Counted from the stretch's first letter, positions 1-8,078 are shown. The stretch is 64,000 bases of DNA from Flammeovirgaceae bacterium UBA6059 (GCA_002435755.1 DIYH01000040.1:277408-341407); one strand, 5' to 3'. The notes: generated by a model not told the origin, from the sequence alone. Made by a program: numbers and translations.

Positions 1-633
1 GGGTCTGATGAGCATGGATCATATCAAACTGCTGTTGAAGCGGCCGCACAAGATCCAGGAGCCCAGGTTGTTCATAATAACGGAAGGTGGGGTGTGATGT
101 TTATGGTCTCAGATGGTTATCAGCAAGTAGGTACCTTTGATGGTACAGGAACGCCGATTATGATGGAAACTTTTAGTCCTGAGTTTTTATATGTGGCAAC
201 TCCAGAGCAAAACGGTCAGGGGAGCCAAGGTTGGCTTGATCAACTATTAGGTTGGACAGATCAATTTTTTGGAGGTGGGAATTTGCCTATCTCAGATTCT
301 AGATCAGCGGCAGAACCAGACATCTTTCGTGATAACCGCAATATCCTGCATACAGACAATATAGCTGTAGATTTCATTCCTGCAAAAGGACCAGGTGTTC
401 CTAACAATCTTAAGGACGCGATAATCTACTTTTATCAAGTGGCTGATTACTCATTAAATGCAGCTGGACAAGTGACAAACCTGCTTGATGCATACTCTGT
501 GACGCATCCTCAGGACACAGTATTCAATGGATGGGAGTTTATTACCCAAGACACCCTTTATAATTGGAGGGACAGCACTAAAATACCCAAGACAGGAACT
601 TTTTTGCCTTCAAACGAAATACCTTGGAATTAA
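1..633 (+). CDS. C-terminal end of a probable Rhs-type polymorphic toxin (5' end outside window)
   Basis: The reading frame is open from base 1, so the protein starts upstream of the window; 210 codons are visible before the TAA at 631-633. An internal ATG at 94 is unlikely to be the true start because the frame upstream is open and protein-like. No catalytic motif is recognised. The segment is Gly/Gln/Asp-rich (residues about 50-100), like the linker and tip of Rhs/YD-repeat proteins. Position supports that reading: a small lipoprotein gene overlaps its 3' end, and RHS core debris and another RHS tip follow. The RHS core itself is not visible here, so the assignment to an Rhs C-terminal tip is inference from context. 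It could instead be another large secreted protein. Confidence 0.45.
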   Translation, partial: GSDEHGSYQTAVEAAAQDPGAQVVHNNGRWGVMFMVSDGYQQVGTFDGTGTPIMMETFSPEFLYVATPEQNGQGSQGWLDQLLGWTDQFFGGGNLPISDSRSAAEPDIFRDNRNILHTDNIAVDFIPAKGPGVPNNLKDAIIYFYQVADYSLNAAGQVTNLLDAYSVTHPQDTVFNGWEFITQDTLYNWRDSTKIPKTGTFLPSNEIPWN

Positions 634-1400
634 ATAGGAACGTCATTTTCATTTTTCTTTTTGCCTTTTCTTCTTGTGGCGATACTTCAAAGAAGGAGTA
701 TTTTGACAATGGCAAGTTGAAATCGGTAACTCCATTTAAGGAAGGTTTTAAGAATGGTAAATTCTTGGAGTACTTTGATAACGGTCAACTAAAATATGAA
801 ATACCTTATGTTTATGACTCGATATTTGGAGAGGCATATGAATATGACTCACTAGGTAACTTGATATCAAATATATCTTACAGAGCTAACAAAAAGGATG
901 GATCGAATATTACCTACTACTCGTCTGGTAAGTTAAAGATGAAAGGACAATTTGAGGATGGAACGCCTGTTGGTCTTTTTAGAGAATACCATGAGAGTGG
1001 ATTAGTAAAGGTAGAAGCATATTATGTGAAGGGTAAACTGTCATACTATAAAAGTTTCGATGATCTAGGAATTCTAGTTGACAGCAAATTGCCCATTCAA
1101 ATTAGACGAGTGGATTCAAGTCCCCATGACTGCCAATCACTAGCAAATGTAGAAATATCTCTTGCGTTCTCAAGTCTAGAGAATTATAGGTTAGGTGCTA
1201 TTTTAGGGAATTTAGATTCTAACAATGAGCTAGTTGACACTCTTGATATTATTGGATCTAATAATTCTATTTTGGGTTATCAAATGGTTCCATATGATTG
1301 GTCTAACATGATATCCGGTGTATTGTATGAGGTTGAAATGCCCTCAGAAGAAATAAAAGGAGCTTATTTTTTTAAGTATGATTTTAGCTGCAAACATTAA
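624..1400 (+). CDS. MORN/YwqK-type repeat lipoprotein, candidate immunity protein
   Basis: A 258-residue protein starting at TTG 624, overlapping the preceding stop by 10 nt, which suggests translational coupling. The N-terminus is a short hydrophobic signal (FIFLFAFSSC) with a lipobox-like cysteine at residue 18, so it is probably an outer-membrane or periplasmic lipoprotein. Residues about 25-150 carry MORN_2/YwqK-like repeats of the form EYFDNGKLK and EYHESGLVK. The C-terminal 110 residues contain two cysteines and no recognised domain. YwqK-family proteins are annotated as antitoxin-like in some genomes. Lying directly behind a toxin-like C-terminus, this gene is the natural candidate for its cognate immunity protein (inference). 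A TTG start is accepted because only it preserves the signal peptide. Confidence 0.6.
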   Translation: MELNRNVIFIFLFAFSSCGDTSKKEYFDNGKLKSVTPFKEGFKNGKFLEYFDNGQLKYEIPYVYDSIFGEAYEYDSLGNLISNISYRANKKDGSNITYYSSGKLKMKGQFEDGTPVGLFREYHESGLVKVEAYYVKGKLSYYKSFDDLGILVDSKLPIQIRRVDSSPHDCQSLANVEISLAFSSLENYRLGAILGNLDSNNELVDTLDIIGSNNSILGYQMVPYDWSNMISGVLYEVEMPSEEIKGAYFFKYDFSCKH

Positions 1401-1441
1401 GGCCCTTAGCTATCCAACGGATACTCCTACTAATTTTTTAT

Positions 1442-1528
1442 ACGAGGCAGTACGACCCTTACCTAGCTCGGGCGCGTTTACAACGCGACTAGATTGAGCC
1501 CTGGCAGTTACTATAAGAGTTCTAACCT
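1442..1528 (+). pseudogene. Scar of an RHS core between toxin modules
   Basis: In frame 2 from 1442 the codons read TRQYDPYLARAR, matching the RHS core motif ARQYDPYLGRF of the next gene, and then hit TAG. From 1503 another frame reads GSYYKSSNL and runs up to the ATG of the next gene. These look like broken pieces of an older RHS reading frame left where one C-terminal module was replaced or displaced by another. There is no complete gene in 1401-1528. Confidence 0.5.
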
Positions 1529-3181
1529 ATGGACCACAACTATATCAAGCTTGATGGAGTGGCGGATCAGGAGGCGGGTGATTTTAGTAATATTGGAACT
1601 ATGGCTATGCTACAGGTACAAGCCGGTGATAGGGTAGATCTTAGAGCATATGCCAAGTACGACGAAGGCGGATCACAGAATGACCTGGCTCCAGCAGGAG
1701 TGATAGCAGGTTTGGTCAATGCTTTTGGCTTCAACCCCACTTCTGGGGAATCCGGGGCTGTATTTGATCTTTTTGAACAGGCCATAGGTGCCCTTGGTCT
1801 TATGGGTGATGGAGAAGGAGGAGAGCCCGAAGCTTATTTACAATATTTGTTTTTCGATCGGGATTTCAACTTTGTTGCCACTCCGGGTATTGGCTATGCC
1901 TATGATCAGGTGTCAGGACTGGCAGCCGTAAATGCTACGAATAAGGCCACAAAGCAGCACGAAGAACTATCGCTATCAAGAGAGTTTTTGGAGGATGGGT
2001 ATCTCTTTGTATTTGTGTCAAATAGCAGTCAGGGTACGAGTGTTTATTTTGACGACCTTACCATTGATTATACCATGAGTCCGATTGATCAGACCAGTGA
2101 CTATTATCCATTTGGCGGGCTGATGGGCAGTGGTTTTGAGCGTATCATCAGCAAGGCCAATGACTTCCGCTACCAGGGCAAGGAGTACGACAAAGATTTG
2201 CAGTGGTACGACTTCCACGCCCGGCAGTATGATCCTTACCTAGGCAGGTTCCTTGCTGCTGATCCACTGATGCAGTTTGCTTCACCATATAATGGTATGG
2301 GCAACAATCCTATCAACCTGATTGATCCTACAGGGATGGGAGCATACAATGGACTGCATGGTGATCCTACCCCTGAGACTGACAATGATCAGGACGATGA
2401 AGTCAATGCTAACTCGAATGGTGATACAGCTGATGCATGGGAGAGGGAAGTGGCTGCACATTATGCCATGTTTGATCAATGGATGAGTGATATGAATAGC
2501 ACTTATGGTGAATCATTTCACGAAAGTAGATATGGGGTCGCTAATGGCTCCTTTGGAACTGTGGCTCATCATAGCTACGTAAAGACAAGAGGTGGCAATT
2601 CTTTTACGATTACAGTGAATACTTACAATCAGAGAGAGCTTAATGGTTACTTGTTTGATCTTCAAGCCCAGAACGAATTGCCATATATTACTTCGAAGAG
2701 TATCACTCGAAGGGATCCATTTAATGCTCCTGGGCAGCAAAATGAAGGTAATTCTGGCCAAACAGCTTTTGGTGGATTCGACTGGCTAAACCTTGCTGCG
2801 GCGGAAGCTACAATTTGGGGAGGAGCCACTTCAATTGCTGTAAAGGGTGCTAGACCTGTATATACGACAGTTAAAGCTTGGGCAGATCAGGTCAAATCTG
2901 GAACTCGGTTTGGTAATCGACTTGGTTATTTAGGACTTGCATTAACGGCTACAGATGTTGCAATTAATGGTTTCAATACGAGCAATACTCTTGACGGTTT
3001 TTTTGGTGCAGTTTCATTTGCCGGAGTACCAGGAGCAGCAATAGGCGGAACATACTTTATTGGTAATTTGATAACTCACGGCATAACAGGAAAAACAATT
3101 GGGCAACATGTGGATGAAAACTATTATATCGTGCCTTCAGGTTTATCTCATAACCCAGTTTTCTTAATTCCTAAGAACTGA
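1529..3181 (+). CDS. Orphan RHS repeat-associated core protein with toxin-like C-terminal tip
   Basis: A 550-residue protein. Residues about 1-185 resemble the beta-rich region that precedes the core in Bacteroidota Rhs proteins. Residues about 190-270 contain the RHS core: DYYPFGGLMGSGF, YQGKEYD, ARQYDPYLGRF and the closing NPINLIDPTGM. After this boundary comes a variable tip of about 280 residues. The last 110 are rich in Gly, Ala and hydrophobic residues (LGYLGLALTATDVAING; GAAIGGTYFIGNLITHG), which suggests a membrane-active toxin (inference). There is no signal peptide and no YD-repeat shell, so this is a displaced tip module rather than a complete Rhs protein. A stop codon lies two codons upstream of the ATG, and the frame before it belongs to RHS debris, so the start may mark a frameshift scar. 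A membrane protein gene follows after 7 nt. Confidence 0.75.
   Translation: MDHNYIKLDGVADQEAGDFSNIGTMAMLQVQAGDRVDLRAYAKYDEGGSQNDLAPAGVIAGLVNAFGFNPTSGESGAVFDLFEQAIGALGLMGDGEGGEPEAYLQYLFFDRDFNFVATPGIGYAYDQVSGLAAVNATNKATKQHEELSLSREFLEDGYLFVFVSNSSQGTSVYFDDLTIDYTMSPIDQTSDYYPFGGLMGSGFERIISKANDFRYQGKEYDKDLQWYDFHARQYDPYLGRFLAADPLMQFASPYNGMGNNPINLIDPTGMGAYNGLHGDPTPETDNDQDDEVNANSNGDTADAWEREVAAHYAMFDQWMSDMNSTYGESFHESRYGVANGSFGTVAHHSYVKTRGGNSFTITVNTYNQRELNGYLFDLQAQNELPYITSKSITRRDPFNAPGQQNEGNSGQTAFGGFDWLNLAAAEATIWGGATSIAVKGARPVYTTVKAWADQVKSGTRFGNRLGYLGLALTATDVAINGFNTSNTLDGFFGAVSFAGVPGAAIGGTYFIGNLITHGITGKTIGQHVDENYYIVPSGLSHNPVFLIPKN
2099..2227 (+). repeat. RHS core direct repeat, copy 1
   Basis: This segment, encoding DYYPFGGLMGSGF through HARQ, is closely similar in DNA sequence to 9196-9324 in the same orientation, with scattered substitutions. 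The two copies lie about 7.1 kb apart and flank the putative mobile element, so homologous recombination between them would remove everything in between. Confidence 0.8.
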
Positions 3182-3188
3182 TTCAGAT

Positions 3189-3578
3189 ATGAAATTGACC
3201 ACACTATTTGATTACTTCTTTTACAGAGTTTATATCTTTTTTAGAGAAACTGGAGACAATGTTCCTGAAACCAAGGGCTCACTTATACTCTCATTAGTAC
3301 AGTTCCTAACATTATTGGATTTAGTTCTTATTGGAAGTATGATTTTTAACTATGATTTGCCTTCTACAAAATATGCTTTTCTTCCATTGATAATATTGAT
3401 CGGTATTATCAACTGGTATCGTTATGAGAAAGCAATGGATTTAAATCAGTTATTGAGTGAATGGAGCAGTGAGGATAAGTCCCAAAATAGTCAAAGGGGG
3501 ATAGTGATAGTGATTTATCTTGTATTTACAACAGTCTTTCCCGCTTTATACGGCATGATGACACATGGTCAATTATAA
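3189..3578 (+). CDS. Small membrane protein, candidate immunity protein for the RHS tip
   Basis: A 129-residue protein with three likely membrane segments at about residues 30-53 (LSLVQFLTLLDLVLIGSMIF), 60-78 and 104-122, separated by charged loops. It starts 7 nt after the stop of the RHS tip gene, so the two are probably co-transcribed. No family is recognised. An integral membrane protein directly after a toxin tip with hydrophobic Gly-rich segments fits an immunity protein that blocks a membrane-acting toxin. This is inference from position and topology. Confidence 0.5.
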   Translation: MKLTTLFDYFFYRVYIFFRETGDNVPETKGSLILSLVQFLTLLDLVLIGSMIFNYDLPSTKYAFLPLIILIGIINWYRYEKAMDLNQLLSEWSSEDKSQNSQRGIVIVIYLVFTTVFPALYGMMTHGQL

Positions 3579-3656
3579 TGCCCCCCCGCTGGCGCAAGCG
3601 TCCACGCTGGTGACTTTATGCTCTATGAAGTCTAAGCTGTATGTGGAGCGTGGATT
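3579..3656. repeat. GC-rich palindromic stretch at the left edge of the mobile element
   Basis: Between the two convergent genes lies a C-run followed by AGCGT-CC-ACGCT (3597-3608), a small palindrome. Its right arm TCCACGCT (3601-3608) is repeated inverted as AGCGTGGA at 3647-3654. It could act as a bidirectional terminator or mark the edge of an inserted element. Neither is proven. Confidence 0.4.
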
Positions 3657-3986
3657 TTAGGAGTAGGCTTGTTTAGTTCTAAAATCACGAATGAGCGCAT
3701 CCACTACCATGAAGATCTGTTGCTTGCCTTCCTCTGGAAGCTTGGAGATCTCAGTAAGTCTTTGCAGGGTGGATTGATCGATCTCCACATCGGTTTTGCC
3801 GACCAGGTAATCGATCGATACGCCTAGTGCATCCGCAATCTTGATGACCACTTCGATAGAAGGTTTTACCTCGTTACGCTCATATCGTCCGATAAGGTCA
3901 CCAGAAGTACCAGCCTTTTTACCCAGTTCCCCCTGGGCCATTTTACTCTTCTTCCTAAGCGCTGAAATATGCTCTCCAAGTGTCAT
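3657..3986 (-). CDS. XRE-family helix-turn-helix regulator
   Basis: A 109-residue protein. Residues about 1-62 form a Cro/CI-type HTH domain (LGEHISALRKKSKMAQGELG, then DLIGRYERNEVKPSIE) ending in the typical IADALGVSIDYLVG. The C-terminal 45 residues are a short, probably helical, dimerisation tail. It is transcribed away from the ATPase gene, and the 145-bp gap between them holds several palindromes that look like operators. This is the layout of an element-borne repressor controlling its own and the divergent promoter. No peptidase or S24 domain is present, so SOS cleavage is not indicated. Confidence 0.85.
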   Translation of the reverse strand: MTLGEHISALRKKSKMAQGELGKKAGTSGDLIGRYERNEVKPSIEVVIKIADALGVSIDYLVGKTDVEIDQSTLQRLTEISKLPEEGKQQIFMVVDALIRDFRTKQAYS

Positions 3987-4032
3987 ATAGGTAGTAGAAA
4001 TGATCTAAATATGAATTAGAATCCAATAATAG

Positions 4033-4114
4033 ATGATATAAATATCATATTCAAACGATATAAGTCTTACTCTGTTCTGATATATCTACTAGTATTGTGA
4101 TAGATATATCAGAA
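4033..4114. promoter_or_regulatory. Divergent regulatory region with AT-rich inverted repeats
   Basis: A perfect 13-bp inverted repeat lies at 4075-4087 and 4102-4114 (arms TTCTGATATATCT / AGATATATCAGAA, 14-nt spacer). A second, shorter one, ATGATA/TATCAT, lies at 4033-4038 and 4043-4048. Both sit between the XRE gene and the divergent ATPase gene and are plausible repressor operators. The use as operators is inferred from position. Confidence 0.6.
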
Positions 4115-4131
4115 AATCTTTTTTCAAGAAA

Positions 4132-5628
4132 ATGGAAGATCCGACCCGAAAGCTCAACACATCCAACCACGACCACCTCACTTACACCCATCCTCCATTA
4201 GACATAGCAGTACTAGGAGGTATCAGACTAGAAGGCCTGGACAGGATGCGCACCACCCTTAAGATCAAAGTCGAGCATCTGAGCTTACGTCATAACTTGG
4301 ACCTGTACAATGACAACCAAGTAGAGCGACTGATCCGGAAGATCGCAGAGCGGCTGGAGGTTGGCACCAGTGTAGCGGCAGCAACACTAGCCGACCTGAC
4401 CGATAGGTTAGAGCAGTACAGACTAGAGGAGATCGAGCGGATTGAGTCCGCAGACGACACAAGAACAAGAATGCTTACTGAGCAGGAAATCAAAACAGCA
4501 AAAGTATATGCCAGTGCCCCCAACCTGATGCAGCGCACAGGAGACGACCTGCAAGCCACAGGCATCATAGGAGAGTGGGAAAATGCACTGACACTAGCTA
4601 TGGCCATGACCAGCCGCAAATGTAAAGACCCGCTGAGCGTAGTGACACTAGCTAAAAGTGGGATGGGCAAGAGCTACCTCCAGGAGAAAGTAGCCGCTAC
4701 CATACCCCAGGAAGACCTGATAGAAAGCACGATGATCACGGAGAGCAGTTTTTATCGTTTTGACCGGCACGAGCTGAGCGGTAAGGTTTTCCTCATAGAA
4801 GACCTGGATGGGGCAGAAGCAGTACTATACCCCATCAGGGAAATGCAGAGCAAAAAGAAGATCAGCAAGACCGTCACCATCAAAGACACCCAAGGCAAAC
4901 TGAAAACCGTCACCCTGACCGTAGAAGGCCCGATCAGTGTATGCGGCTGTACCACCAGGGAAAGCCTCTATGAAGACAATGAGAACAGGAGCCTGCTGCT
5001 TCACTTAAACGGTAGCAAAGCGCAGGACGAGCAGATCATGAGCTACCATCGGAAAGTAAAAGCAGGAAAGATCGACAAAGAGAAAGAAGAGCAAGTCAGG
5101 GAGCAGTTGGAATTAGTCCAAAGGATCCTAACGCCGATCAACATTGTGAACCCCTTTGCAGAGCTGATCCAGCTTCCTGCAAGTGTCCGCAATCCAAGAA
5201 GGACCCTGCCGCTACTGCTGAGCTTTATTGAAGTGATCACCTACTACCACCAGTATCAAAGAGAAGAAAAGGCCGACGAGCATGGAGAGGCCTATATCGA
5301 GACGAGCCCAGAAGATATTGAGTGGTCGTTTAAGCTACTTCGCAATGTACTGTTCAGAAAGAGTGATGAGCGGGGCATGCCGGAAGTTCTACGACTGGCT
5401 GCAAAGCTGGGCGAAGAAATACAACATAGAGAAGTTCCATGCCAGAGAGATAAGGAAAGCCAAGTGCATCCATCCCCGAACATTGGCCCGATATCTGGAA
5501 GAGCTGCGAATATTCGGACGATTAGAGATCACAGGAGGCAAGAAACAGCGTATTGGTTACGAATACTCACTCACGCACTGGCAAGCAGATCACAACCTAA
5601 AGGATCAGATAGCTCAGTGGATGGATGA
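4132..5628 (+). CDS. P-loop ATPase, primase/helicase-like, with a 3' frameshift
   Basis: Residues about 1-130 are charged and helical with no recognised domain. Residues about 145-330 form a P-loop NTPase: Walker A AKSGMGKS with Lys180, Walker B VFLIEDLDG with Glu223, and a later CTTRES segment that may be the sensor. This resembles ATPase domains linked to primase modules of mobile elements, but no CHC2 zinc finger is seen. From about residue 415 the frame changes quality: the final 85 residues are not protein-like, whereas frame 2 continues with a convincing winged-helix sequence. One extra G in the GGGG run at 5372-5375 explains the switch; restoring it gives about 522 residues ending at 5701. 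It is either a broken gene or a sequencing error. The two recombinases lie downstream on the same strand. Confidence 0.6.
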   Translation: MEDPTRKLNTSNHDHLTYTHPPLDIAVLGGIRLEGLDRMRTTLKIKVEHLSLRHNLDLYNDNQVERLIRKIAERLEVGTSVAAATLADLTDRLEQYRLEEIERIESADDTRTRMLTEQEIKTAKVYASAPNLMQRTGDDLQATGIIGEWENALTLAMAMTSRKCKDPLSVVTLAKSGMGKSYLQEKVAATIPQEDLIESTMITESSFYRFDRHELSGKVFLIEDLDGAEAVLYPIREMQSKKKISKTVTIKDTQGKLKTVTLTVEGPISVCGCTTRESLYEDNENRSLLLHLNGSKAQDEQIMSYHRKVKAGKIDKEKEEQVREQLELVQRILTPINIVNPFAELIQLPASVRNPRRTLPLLLSFIEVITYYHQYQREEKADEHGEAYIETSPEDIEWSFKLLRNVLFRKSDERGMPEVLRLAAKLGEEIQHREVPCQRDKESQVHPSPNIGPISGRAANIRTIRDHRRQETAYWLRILTHALASRSQPKGSDSSVDG

Positions 5629-5701
5629 TACCTTAAAGCAGATCACCAAAGCCTACGAAAAGCAACCCAAGTCTGGAAAGAAGGGAAATAAGACACAATG
5701 A
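5282..5701 (+). pseudogene. Frameshifted 3' end of the P-loop ATPase gene
   Basis: Only the part from about 5374 is real coding sequence. It reads ACRKFYDWLQSWAKKYNIEK, then HPRTLARYLEELRIFGRLEI and GGKKQRIGYEYSL, a pattern of a winged-helix DNA-binding domain with a beta-hairpin wing, and ends in a Lys-rich tail. The residues before 5374 in this frame are a shadow of the ATPase. It joins the 4132 frame if one G is removed from 5372-5375. Confidence 0.6.
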
Positions 5702-5816
5702 GACAACCGGCTACTGTCCAATATTTATAGCTTATTATCAGTGACTTAGTTATCGGACAACTCAAATAAAAAATACAAGAGGAACCAAAATCTTCACTAA
5801 AGCTACGATTGATAAA

Positions 5817-6911
5817 ATGAAAAAGCTAGCCCTCACCAATGAATCCTTCAGATACCTAGAGCAGAGTTTTAAGGAGTGGCTGGACGTACAAGGCTATGCA
5901 GCGAGTACCGTTTACAACCTACCGCACCATGTGCGAGAGCTGTTGTACAGCCTGGAGCAGCAAGACATTACCCGGATCAACCAACTTGGAGAAAAACACA
6001 TCAAGCAGCACTACGCCAAACTCAAAGAGCGCTCGAATCAAACCAGGGGCGGTGGGCTAAGCAATGCCCACCTTAACAAACACATCCAGGCCATCAAGCG
6101 GTTTACCGAGTACCTGCGCAACGTAGGAAGACAAGAAATCACAGCACCCAACTTATGGCATGAAGCCACCGAGAGCAGCCCCGATTACCTGAGTGAAGAA
6201 GAGATCAACCTGTTGTTCAAAGCCACTTACCAGCAACCAGAGCATAAGCCCAACGCCTCAGCAGCCAAACAAGAAGCCATTCAATCCAGGGACAGGGCGA
6301 TGCTGGCTGTCTACTATGGCTGTGGACTTAGAAGAACAGAAGGCACCAGCCTGGATGTAGGAGACATCAACTTTGAAAGGGCAATACTCCATGTACGCAA
6401 AGGCAAGGGCCATAAAGAAAGACTGGTACCCATCAGTAAGACAAGCCTAAAGCATCTGACAGAATACATCTATGACCACAGGCCACAACTACTCCTCAAA
6501 GACAAACAGCCCGCCCGGCTGAACAGCCTTGCCCGAATGGAATCAGGCGGGCGTTCGGACGGGGAAGCACTATTACTCAACTACAGAGGCAATCGCATCC
6601 AGGGCCAGGGACTACTGATCCGGCTAAAGCAACTACAGTACAAAGCCAGCCAGCTAGCCCATAATCACGACCTGCAAGACAAAGAGGTTGGTCTACACAC
6701 TTTACGCCATAGCATTGCAACACACCTACTGCAAGCCGGTATGCCACTGGAAAGCATCAGTAGGTTTTTAGGGCACGACAGCTTGGAGAGTACCCAGGTT
6801 TATACCCACGTGTCAACCGAAGCTTCAGCGAAGGTTGATCAGCCCCGCCACGGCGGGCAGGCTTACAACAACATCCCGAAGTACGAAATAGAGCGACTAC
6901 AAGATGACTGA
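5817..6911 (+). CDS. Tyrosine recombinase, catalytically complete
   Basis: A 364-residue integrase of the XerC/D type. Residues about 10-105 are the SAM-like core-binding domain and about 125-345 the catalytic domain. Catalytic residues are visible: Arg172 (CGLRRTE), a Lys in the GKGHKER hairpin, His294 and Arg297 (HTLRHS), His320 (LGH) and Tyr329 (QVYTH). The protein is longer than the usual 300 residues because of an inserted loop at about 225-250 and a C-terminal extension of about 30. Both coincide with GC-rich palindromes in the DNA. Its stop overlaps the start of the second recombinase by 8 nt, so the two are made together. The 115-bp gap upstream holds no gene. Confidence 0.9.
   Translation: MKKLALTNESFRYLEQSFKEWLDVQGYAASTVYNLPHHVRELLYSLEQQDITRINQLGEKHIKQHYAKLKERSNQTRGGGLSNAHLNKHIQAIKRFTEYLRNVGRQEITAPNLWHEATESSPDYLSEEEINLLFKATYQQPEHKPNASAAKQEAIQSRDRAMLAVYYGCGLRRTEGTSLDVGDINFERAILHVRKGKGHKERLVPISKTSLKHLTEYIYDHRPQLLLKDKQPARLNSLARMESGGRSDGEALLLNYRGNRIQGQGLLIRLKQLQYKASQLAHNHDLQDKEVGLHTLRHSIATHLLQAGMPLESISRFLGHDSLESTQVYTHVSTEASAKVDQPRHGGQAYNNIPKYEIERLQDD
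6509..6552. repeat. GC-rich palindromic unit inside the first recombinase gene
   Basis: Arms GCCCGCC (6509-6515) and GGCGGGC (6546-6552) form an inverted repeat with a 30-nt spacer. It encodes an extra loop (around NSLARMESGGRSDGE) that ordinary Xer proteins lack. It resembles intragenic palindromic elements that insert in frame. Confidence 0.4.
6844..6857. repeat. Second GC-rich palindrome in the first recombinase gene
   Basis: CCCGCC-AC-GGCGGG is a tight perfect hairpin located after the catalytic tyrosine codon. It encodes part of the unusual tail VDQPRHGGQAYN. It shares the CCCGCC/GGCGGG arms with the palindrome at 6509-6552. Confidence 0.45.
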
Positions 6912-7821
6912 ACAAATCAAGGCAGAAGTAGAAGCATTTAAGAACTACCTACAGGCACAAGGCTTTAGTCGCAAGAGTATCAAGAGCAGGGCACAAGTAC
7001 TCAACAGATACCTGACATGGACGGCCCAGGAAGCACTAGCAGCAGAAGGGATAGACTATCGTGACCTACTCGCCTTTATGAAATACAGCCAGCAAAAGGG
7101 CAAGAGTCAAAGCACGATCCAACATGAAATGATTGTGATCCGGCATTACTACGACCAATTGATCAGCGAAGGGAAAATAGCCACTAACCCAACCGCTCGA
7201 ATCAATATCAAAGGCATCAGACGCAAATCACTCTATCACATCTTAAAGCCCCATGAGCTGCACCAGCTCTATTATAAGTATACCGCTACCAATCTATCAG
7301 AAAAGCGCAACAAAGTAATGCTAGGCCTACTGGTTTACCAGGGCGTACAGACCATAGAGCTAAGACAGCTAGAGACCAGCCATGTCCAATTGAGGGAAGG
7401 GAAGATTAGAATACCAGGCGGCCCCAACAGAAATGAAAGGGAGATGCAATTAGAACCCTATCAAGTGATGGACATGTATGATTACACCTTGCAGGTGAGG
7501 CCATTAATCTTAGGAATGGAACCCAAGCGAAATGCACAAATCAAGCAGGAAACCCAACAATTATTCATCGGTAGGGAAGGGAGTCATAACATCAACAACT
7601 TTATGAGCAGCATTCTGACAAGGCTAAAGCAGATCAACCCCCAAGTAAAGAATGCCAGACAAATCAGGGCCAGTGTAATCACCAAATGGCTAAGGCAACA
7701 CAACCTGAGGGAAGCGCAATACATGGCAGGCCACAAGTATGTAAGCAGCACAGAGAGCTACCAGCAGAACGATCTGGAAGGATTGCAGGAAGAAATAGGT
7801 AAGTACCACCCATTAGGGTAA
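6904..7821 (+). CDS. Second tyrosine recombinase with degenerate active site
   Basis: A 305-residue tyrosine-recombinase fold: SAM-like domain at about 5-95 and catalytic domain at about 110-295. Aligned by eye with the first recombinase, the first catalytic Arg is Gln149 (GVQTIEL), no Lys is seen in the beta-hairpin, and the HxxRH box reads RQIRA, so only Arg255 remains. His277 (AGH) and Tyr286 are kept. It is therefore probably impaired in cleavage on its own and may act as a structural or regulatory partner of the first enzyme. The start ATG lies 8 nt inside the first gene. A toxin-antitoxin pair follows about 30 nt later. Confidence 0.8.
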   Translation: MTEQIKAEVEAFKNYLQAQGFSRKSIKSRAQVLNRYLTWTAQEALAAEGIDYRDLLAFMKYSQQKGKSQSTIQHEMIVIRHYYDQLISEGKIATNPTARINIKGIRRKSLYHILKPHELHQLYYKYTATNLSEKRNKVMLGLLVYQGVQTIELRQLETSHVQLREGKIRIPGGPNRNEREMQLEPYQVMDMYDYTLQVRPLILGMEPKRNAQIKQETQQLFIGREGSHNINNFMSSILTRLKQINPQVKNARQIRASVITKWLRQHNLREAQYMAGHKYVSSTESYQQNDLEGLQEEIGKYHPLG

Positions 7822-7850
7822 ATCGAATAATGGTTATTTTTATCATTGAT

Positions 7851-8078
7851 ATGGGGAAAGCAGATATAAAGGCCGAATTACAGGTTTTAATCCAGAATGA
7901 AACAGATGATAGCATTTTAGAAGCTATCAGGACTTTGCTTAAGAAATCAAGTTTAGACCCAATATTGAAGCAGAAGCTAACTTCCCGGGCTTTGAGGGCA
8001 GAAGAAGATATTGCATCCGGTAGAGTGATGGATAGACAAGAGCTAGAGAAAAAGTTGAATGGCAGGCTGGGTATATGA
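7851..8078 (+). CDS. Probable antitoxin of a ParE/RelE-type pair
   Basis: About 75 residues if translation begins at ATG 7851 (MGKADIKAEL). An upstream in-frame ATG at 7830 would add the hydrophobic MVIFIID and looks less likely. The protein is helical and charged, with no recognised DNA-binding motif. It has the size and order of an antitoxin: it precedes the toxin gene and overlaps it by the ATGA at 8075-8078. The C-terminal half (LRAEEDIASGRVMDRQELEK) resembles the toxin-wrapping part of antitoxins in this class. The function is inferred from the neighbour. Confidence 0.65.
   Translation: MGKADIKAELQVLIQNETDDSILEAIRTLLKKSSLDPILKQKLTSRALRAEEDIASGRVMDRQELEKKLNGRLGI

Noticed and set aside
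5876..6076. 66-codon open frame inside the first recombinase
   Set aside because: Out-of-frame shadow with no protein-like features.
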